Below, in pieces: positions 57,145 to 64,000 of a DNA stretch of 64,000 bases. The stretch is from Chlorops oryzae. Taxonomy: Eukaryota; Arthropoda; Insecta; Diptera; Chloropidae. The notes under the pieces are model-generated. The model was not told the DNA's origin. It ran no database searches and saw only the letters and a program-made list of their open reading frames with translations. The DNA is taken from assembly GCA_020466095.1 (NCBI GenBank), contig CM035806.1, positions 31,027,571 to 31,091,570 of the forward strand. Reading direction: 5' to 3'. Each line of letters opens with the position of its first letter. The stretch's first letter is position 1. The position numbers and the translations under genes are program-made.

Positions 57145-57800
57145 GTAAGTGAAAATGTCACCATGGACGTTGGAATTTTTCGCTGGTTTTTTGTTTTTTA
57201 GTCTTTTTTTTTTGTTTGTTTGTTTTGTTTTCTGTCATTTATTTCTTTCGTTTTCACCAACACTTGTCAACACACAAATCAAACGGCAAGCAAAACACAT
57301 GCACACATGTACTGAATGTCCTCGGAAAATGCTGTAATCCTAAAAAAAGAAAGATGGTGGAAATTTTTAATGTTCCAAATATTTTATTTGACGTTGATTC
57401 CTGTGCATTTATGGTCGTCGCCCTCGTTGTCGCCATCGCCATCACCATCGCCATCGCCATCGTCGTGGTCGTCGTTGGTTCGGGAGTCGCCTTTATTGCG
57501 TTGTTTTTCCACATCATTTTATTGTAGTTCTTTTTTTCTGTCACTTGAAATCGGAGAACATAGTGCCGTCAAATATTTATAATTTTTTTTTTTCTACTTT
57601 TGAAAAATGTTTTTCTTGCTCGATTTCCCTCGAATTCGAGTGTTCCTTTTCCCAGGAAATCGCCTAAAATCAGTCGGTATTACTCCCCACCGAGTACCGC
57701 ATTTCAGCTGAAGCCGTTTTATTACTGAGCTTGTAAGTTACACGCGCTTTTCGGTAGAAATTGATATGAATGTTCCTTTATACACATAGTTGAATGTATT

Positions 57801-57860
<60 letters not shown>

Positions 57861-58565
57861 CATACATACACGAACGTTTGCGGGCGATAAATTTCCCCAC
57901 CTTCCGTAGGTTTTGAGCTTACGTGTTCGGTTGCATCGTAAATCCTTATTCCGAGTCAATTTATGTGCCCCAAGTTCACCTTTCTCCATTTGGCTCTCTC
58001 ATCCGTCCCCCGTCCTGCCTTACAAATATCCGCTGGGTTCACGAACAAGGACGTTTAAAAATTTAATAACCGCCTTAAGACAATATTCAAGGAAATTGTA
58101 TAAGTTTGCAAATAACTTTGGGCGAAGCACTTTTTTTGTGGGAAACCAAAAATATATTGAGCCGCTCGAAGAGTTTCTGTGAGTCATTGAATTTTCTGCG
58201 ATAAAGAAAACTTATGACGGTGCGGATTTCAGTGTGTAATTTTAAGACGAAGTTTATTTTTGGGCGTTTGCATTTGCCTTGAATTTAGCTCGATTTCGAA
58301 TATTTCATCAAATTCGAGTTATTATGAAAATTTCGTTTCGACGAATTCAGTTATTTTCTTTCTACGAAACCAAAATGTTTCTTATAAATTAAAATAATAA
58401 AAAAATACGTCGATAGAATGTTCAAAATGAATCAGTAACAAAACACAAATACTCTGGAAATGATCTTATTGTGGGCCATCGAGCGTATGCGCGACGTAAT
58501 TTTCATACTAACCACATACAATTCTACGTTACTCATACGCCGGGTATTACAAGACGAAATTATAA
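57145..58565 (+). other. Start of the igloo-like first intron
   Basis: Begins with GTAAGTGAAA. It contains a GTCGCCATCGCCATCACC stretch at 57429-57470 and an AT microsatellite at about 57798-57868. No exon-like ORF in frame with the preceding exon was recognised. Confidence 0.5.
57798..57868. repeat. (AT)n microsatellite
   Basis: A nearly pure TATATA run of about 70 bp inside the presumed intron. Confidence 0.9.
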
Positions 58566-59548
58566 GGCTACCTGCACACGGGCGGCAGGTCTGCGGTGCG
58601 GCACCGGCGCCGCGAATGATAAAAATAGCGACTCTTCACACGCCGCGGCGCATTATAGTTTTAGTATCGTTTCAATCATGGAAACAGAGCAAAAAATTGT
58701 TATTTTTTTGAATTAAAATGAAACATTTAGGGTTATTTTGCATAACGACAAATAACCCCAAACAAAAAAGAAAAATGACCCCATTAAAAAAATGAAAAAT
58801 CGCCCTAAAACTAGTGCTGTTGTTTTCAGTATAAAACTTTGGGGCCTTTTTTCATTTTCATTTTGGGGCCGTTTGGCATTGGAGCCATTTTTCACACCTG
58901 AATAATCAGTTTTATAAAACAATTCATAAATATGTAATTATGTATATATGAAATTAACCCTCTATTGCATACGAAACCATATATGGTTTCTGAAAAAAAA
59001 TAAGTTGATGGAAAAAGATATATAATTATTTTTTAAACTTAAATAAAACAATTTAGTGTGGGGAAAAACTGTTGGCCGATATTTTGATGTATAATGCAGT
59101 AAAGGGCTAACGAACCTTTTTATAGCGAAAACAATTTTGTCCCAATTATTCAATATTTCATGCAGACAAGGGTTAATAAAACCCTTAGACACGAAAAAAC
59201 ATTTTTTCCGCTTATTTCATATATTATGATAGAGGGTTAAAATCGAATTAAAAATTTTTCGTCGAAAATAGCGTCCATCTTCCCGCAAGCAGTCCTTTTA
59301 TAACGTTTGTCGCGATATTTTTTAATTTTTTACATCCAAAAATACATACATACAACGAATTCTTCTACAACGCAAAACCGCAGCGTTGCCGCTGCGGCGC
59401 AGAGAAACTCGTGCGGCGAAAATTTGCCGCTAGTCAACGCTCATCGCACGCACGCTCGTGTGAAGGCTTCCATTCATTTCTGTGTACTTTGAAACGCTCC
59501 GTAACGCAACGCGCCGCGCCGCGAACAACCGCTCGTGTGCAGGTACCC
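58566..59548. mobile_element. GC-rich Harbinger-type MITE (TAA duplication) hosting a piggyBac MITE
   Basis: Ends GGCTACCTGCACACGGGCGG and CCGCTCGTGTGCAGGTACCC are inverse. Flanked by TAA at 58563-58565 and 59549-59551. Both ends are unusually GC-rich for the region (GCGGCGC motifs); the centre is AT-rich with the nested element. Confidence 0.8.
58958..59236. mobile_element. piggyBac-type MITE (TTAA duplication)
   Basis: TTAA at 58954-58957 is followed by CCCTCTATTG. The right end ATGATAGAGGG precedes TTAA at 59237-59240. TTAA targets with CCCT-type ends are the piggyBac signature. 279 bp, non-coding. Confidence 0.85.
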
Positions 59549-61625
59549 TAAGGCTTTTTTTTGTATGAAACTATTGAGACGATGAAAAAACAAATGTTTT
59601 AGTTTACTTTTTGATATGGGTGGATAAACTTCCCAAAGTTATGGTGGATAGGTTATATATGAAACTTCTTTTCATCTTCTCCATTCCTTTTCTATTGATT
59701 TTTCTTCCTTCTGTTTCTGATGTTTACAATAGAAAAAAAAGAATTTTTTTTATAATTAAGTATTTCACCCTTACGAAGAGCGTTTTGAAAGCATCGAAAG
59801 TCCCAATTCAGCACATATTTCGCTATACATATGTGTATGTATATTACTCCCAGCAGTATGATTCGTTTGTGAAAAGGGCCATTAGTGGAGAATTTCACTA
59901 CTTGAACTTTTTTTTTACATTAAAAGGAAAATCAATTTTAAATGCTGCAATCATCAAAAAAAAAAAAAAAAAAAAAACGCTATCGGTCGAAAAGCTCAAT
60001 GCCACTTGACGTTCACTTATGCTCGTCGCCCGTGCGGAAATATCAAGAGCTTAAAAACTTAAAGTCTTTTTCAAAATTTTAAGTCAACCGAATTTCAGCT
60101 GATGTTCATGTGTATGTGGATGTTGATGCTCCTTCTGATGCTGCTGCTGACTCCCTCAAAGATCAAAAGTAAAAAACATTTCCTTTCAAAGTACTGCTTT
60201 CGACACTGGAAAGTGCGAGTGAGTGACACTTTTCAGTGCACTTCAAGCACATTTCAGCACAAAAAGCTTTCAACAAAATTGCTACGTAGCGCTTGGGTGC
60301 ACCAACCTAATTTACATTCAATTAAAAACATCCCAGCCCCAGCTCCCAGCCACCAGCCACCAGCTCCCAGCCACCAACGGAATAACGCTCGATTGAATAA
60401 ACGATGATGAAGCGATATTTATTCCATCGATAATGAAGCTCGAAATACAATGGACCTGCCCCGGGGGAGGCTTTTCAATGCAGCACAATGAAATCGAGAT
60501 GATTTTAACTTTGGCGTTAGTCACAACAGACTGCTTCATTAAATGGCCTTCAATTTCAATTATTTTTGTTATTATTGCCATTAAATTGAAAGCTCGAACA
60601 TAAAACAGAGTCTTCCAGCCAAATCCATCCACCACCAGTCTAAAGAACAACCTATTCGAAACTTTGAACTTTACTCATTTTAAATGCAATAGCTTTGCAT
60701 CTTCATGAGGAACAAAAACGATAAAAATAAAAGAACGAGTAAATTTGCTTTGCAAAATTTCCGTTACGGCCAATGACTTGTTTGCGAGTTTTTTGCCATC
60801 ACAAAAATAATCGAGCTCTCCGAGCAACGTTCGGTGCCAAAATTCTGTTTAAGTCCATGTACACATCATTTTGAACTAAAAGTTCAACAAAAAAAAAAAA
60901 GGCACTTGAAAATCCATTTTCGTATCCATTTTCAATTTTAAAATGCTCTTTTTTTTCGTTACTTTTCTTTTTCTTTTTTGGCAAAATTTCAAAGAAATCG
61001 CTTCAAAAAACTTCTTATGCCTTCAGAGAAATTAGGTTTCAAGGATCCATTACGGAAATTAAGTCACCACGTTTTGTGCAGGACATATGGAGTAGTATTT
61101 TCAGCTATAACGCACACGTTTTCAAGCTGAAATTATTTTCCAGTTAAGCACCTCAAAAGCAAACAAAAAAAAAAAAAACAAAAAAAAAAAAAAACCTTTC
61201 AAAAGAACCAAAACCAAAAGCTTCAAAAGTTTCGATTTAGTGAAGAATTTTTAAGGGGTTATTCTTATGTGAACGAATAAATCTGACCTCGTTTTAAGAA
61301 ACTTTTTATTATAAGAGAATAAAGTTCAATCATTTTAATTTTTTATACGCAATTTTTTTTTATCTTTAACAGAATAAGTTTTTTTTTTTTTTTAATTATT
61401 GTTTAAGCTTTGGCCGTACCGTACTAGACAAAAAGATTTTTATTCACAAGACGTTTTGTTATCTTTTTGTATTTTAATTATCCAATATTTCGGCTCATTT
61501 TATCAGCCATCATCAGGGATCGTACATTGAATGCGTACTCCACCACTGTGAGTTGTCTGCTTAATTTAAGTCAACTTTTTTTTTTTAATTTTATTTTAAT
61601 AAAAAATTTGTTCTTACATCTTATA
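59549..61625. other. Presumed intron, no gene seen
   Basis: AT-rich with A runs (59955-59977, 61158-61195) and an imperfect CACCAGCTCCCAGC repeat near 60330-60375. No supported exon. Confidence 0.45.
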
Positions 61626-62543
61626 CACAGTAAAAACAACAGGTTTAAATTTAAAACCCATCGGTATAAAATTAAATCATTTTAGTATTAAATTTGAATT
61701 TCAATACCAAAAAGTTTTATTTTAATATCTTTTGGTTTAAAATGATCTCAAAAACGAACAAAATTCTCAAATTGTCAAATTGTTCTCGCGATTATATTGC
61801 TATCATACATACATACGAGGCGTCTTTAGTTCGATTTTATCGAACGTTGATATAATAAATCTAGCACTCGCGAATGAGATCGCTTGTTAGCGTACTGGAA
61901 GCGTTTTTGCTTAGCATTCTGAAAGGTCCGAGTTCGAACCCTGTCGCAGGCGAAAGAAATTGTGGAAAAATGGGGGCTTGGAAATGGTAAAGTAAATTTT
62001 GAACTTGGAAAAAGGAAAAATTGATGTACTCGGGAAGGAGGAAACATAGTTGCCAGCGATAAAGTTGAATTTACAATACTACCTTCAAAAACGTGTGGGT
62101 CGTCATGTCATGCTTTTTCAAGAATTCCTATGAGAGTTCTGCTGGAAATCTTTCTTTTTTTTTTTTTTTGCATAAAAAGATTGGGTGCAAGCTTTTTATT
62201 CCTCTTAAATTTTTATTATAATTTATTATTATTACCTACTTATTTCTCAAAAAAAAAAAAATGACGCTCGCCTGACCGGGGATTGAACTCGCCGACATCA
62301 GGTTGTGAGGCAATATCTCTCATTTCTTTTCGCTCTACGCATAAATTTTTTTTTTATAATTCTTTCGAAAAATTCTCAATTTTTTTCTCCAAATTTAATT
62401 TAACTTCCTTTTTCATTTATATATAAAACCAAAATGGTTTTTTAATTTATATTACTTAAATTGCTTTTTGGCATTGTTATATATAAAAACACAAATGATT
62501 TTTATGGTATTAAATTTAAGCTGACTTTACGTTTTTAACTGTG
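61626..62543. mobile_element. Element with CACAGT(T)AAAAAC ends carrying tRNA-like segments
   Basis: Ends CACAGTAAAAACAAC and TACGTTTTTAACTGTG are roughly inverse. Inside, one tRNA-like segment lies on plus (61880-61952) and a B-box-like one on minus (about 62265-62300). Superfamily unknown; no clear target duplication. Confidence 0.5.
61880..61952 (+). other. tRNA-like (pol III A/B box) segment
   Basis: TAGCGTACTGG fits the A-box and GAGTTCGAACCC the B-box, about 40 bp apart, followed by a CAGGCG tail. Stems do not pair fully, so it is probably tRNA-derived and not a functional tRNA. Confidence 0.5.
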
Positions 62544-64000
62544 ATCAGCTAGCCAAATTTTGGTCTAACTTACTCCACAGAATAATCTATCGCAATAAAT
62601 TGAAAAAAAAAAAAAAAAATTGATTTTGTTTTATTGGTCACATAAGAGTAACCCCTTAAAGCTGAAGTATTTTTTACGATTTTTAAATTGCATTCGACGG
62701 CCTCTATGCCAAACTTGGTTGAGATGTAAACTTTCGATGTGAGAGGCTCTGGGTTGTGTTGTTGTTTCTGTTTCTGTTTTTCTTTGTTTTCCCATTATTC
62801 GTGGTATCACAACGGGCGCATGTGAGGTCTTAGTGTGTCACCCTATAGTGGCAGCCACACTAATCCAACCTAACCTAAAGTGAGTTCCGAAGTTATGACG
62901 AAGAAAAGCATTTTTTCTCAAAATGTATAAAAGTGATCTCTCGACACCAGGCAATCGAAAGGGCAAAGGAATAGACTCAATTTGACAAATTATAGGAAAG
63001 ATTACTGGAGTCGACTCGCAAATGATTAAAAACAATAAACAAAAAAATATCCACAAAAGACAAGCCTAACTAAATTCTCTAAAGCTCCACACACTCACTA
63101 CACATTCAGTCCTCTTAAGAAACTTTGAAAGAAAAAAAAAAAAACCCCAATCATAGTTTTCGAACCATCCACCTTCAGCAAACTGCTGAAATAAAAGAAA
63201 CTATTTTCCATAATTATAATATTTTTATTTTTTGTTTATTTGTTTTTTTTCTGCTTTAAAGCCAATTCCAATCCTTTGTTTTTTCTGAACACAAAAAGGA
63301 TGAAAAATAAACAAACCCCCCCCAAAAAAAAACCCAGAGAAACTTTAAAAATAAATTACCATCCGTAAAGCGATTTGTTGTTTTTGATGTCAAAACTTTT
63401 TATGGCTCCTTGTGTGTCTGGAATCGTTATCCGAGATGTAGTAAAGAGCCATTTATAAGCCGCCCACGCACTTTAAAGCTTATTTCTATATACGAGAAGG
63501 AATTTCATTTCATTTACTTCCGCTGAGCTGGCTCCTCGATTCCTTGTAAAACGAATAAGCGATAAATTCGCCTATTGACCTCTCGGAATTGAAAGTCGAA
63601 AGTGTGGGCGACAATTCGTTTCGAGCGGAGTGTGAGAATTTTTGGGGATGTTATGTTCTAAGTGTGAACATAATGTACGTACTAAAAAGCACAAAAGACC
63701 CACTTGAGAGTGATAAAAAGTGAGAATATACATTTTTCGGAATATTATTTTTTTCTTATTTTTTGTTGATTTTTTTTGTTTTTTTTTTGTGTGAATTTTC
63801 TTACATTTTTGATGCGTGTTAGGACATAATAAAATCTCTATTAAGAGTGGGTATATTTGTAATACTTGGAGTTAGATTATATTGAGCTTAAATAGTAAAG
63901 TTCATTAATTAGTGGAATTAAAAAATAATTCAGTGAAGAGGCCCAGAGTGTGTGTGAGGCACATGCAGACGGTAAGAAGAGCGGAGAGGGAGAGGGAAAG
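62544..64000. other. Presumed intron, no gene seen
   Basis: AT-rich sequence with A and T runs. It ends in GAGGGAGAGGGA purine-rich DNA. No exon, RNA gene or clean transposon ends recognised. Confidence 0.4.

Noticed and set aside
1..64000. CRISPR array, rRNA genes, bacterial operons or integrated viral genes
   Set aside because: Direct repeats are microsatellites or transposon ends; no cas, rRNA, capsid or polymerase sequence was recognised.

Overview
This window is AT-rich nuclear DNA of a higher fly. The proteins look cyclorrhaphan (Drosophila/tephritid-like), introns are often 60-80 bp, and splice sites are canonical GT-AG. There are seven protein-coding loci: six lie at 10-35 kb and one starts at 56.7 kb. 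The rest is intron or intergenic sequence packed with short non-autonomous transposons and microsatellites. No bacterial operon, CRISPR array or rRNA is present. All exon joins were derived by hand from splice motifs, reading frame and protein similarity remembered from known families; no database was searched.

Layout. (1) 1-10.4 kb: non-coding, probably the first intron of a minus-strand gene; it holds two DINE-1/Helentron-type elements, a MITE and an ATC-rich satellite. (2) 10.4-11.3 kb, minus: first coding exon(s) of an unrecognised repeat-rich protein. (3) 12.4-14.1 kb: a cluster of MITEs, including a hAT-type copy with a perfect 8-bp target duplication. (4) 14.16-14.73 kb, plus: mitochondrial ribosomal protein mL41. 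(5) 14.80-15.55 kb, minus: a small RS-rich protein with tandem SUMO-interacting-motif-like segments, tail to tail with mL41. (6) 17.4-24.1 kb, plus: a complex locus in which two common 5' exons can splice in the same phase either to an ISXO2/IS1595-transposase-like module or to a POGZ/Row-type zinc-finger module. (7) 27.3-29.1 kb, minus: a short nischarin (PX + leucine-rich repeats). (8) 29.3-32.1 kb: nested MITEs, up to four levels deep. (9) 32.7-34.7 kb, plus: Golgi pH regulator GPHR, with a one-base frameshift in exon 2. (10) 35-55 kb: a Transib-type element with RSS-like ends, Tc1/mariner- and Harbinger-type MITEs, a CGATTATT array, a GAT-type satellite invaded by transposons, CT arrays and a diverged tandem duplication. 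(11) 55.3-57.1 kb, plus: long leader and first coding exon of a dually acylated protein, probably igloo; its other exons lie beyond the window. (12) 57-64 kb: its probable first intron, with piggyBac- and Harbinger-type MITEs and tRNA-like segments.

The genes are ordinary housekeeping or neuronal functions and do not form one pathway. The most unusual content is the transposon biology (RSS-like 22/11 spacing in a Transib element, multi-level nesting dated by target duplications, elements whose ends differ between copies while staying self-complementary) and the row-like locus, where mutually exclusive downstream modules appear to share one N-terminus. Frame breaks in three of the seven loci (10.8, 23.6 and 32.9 kb) suggest either residual assembly indels or genuine variation.
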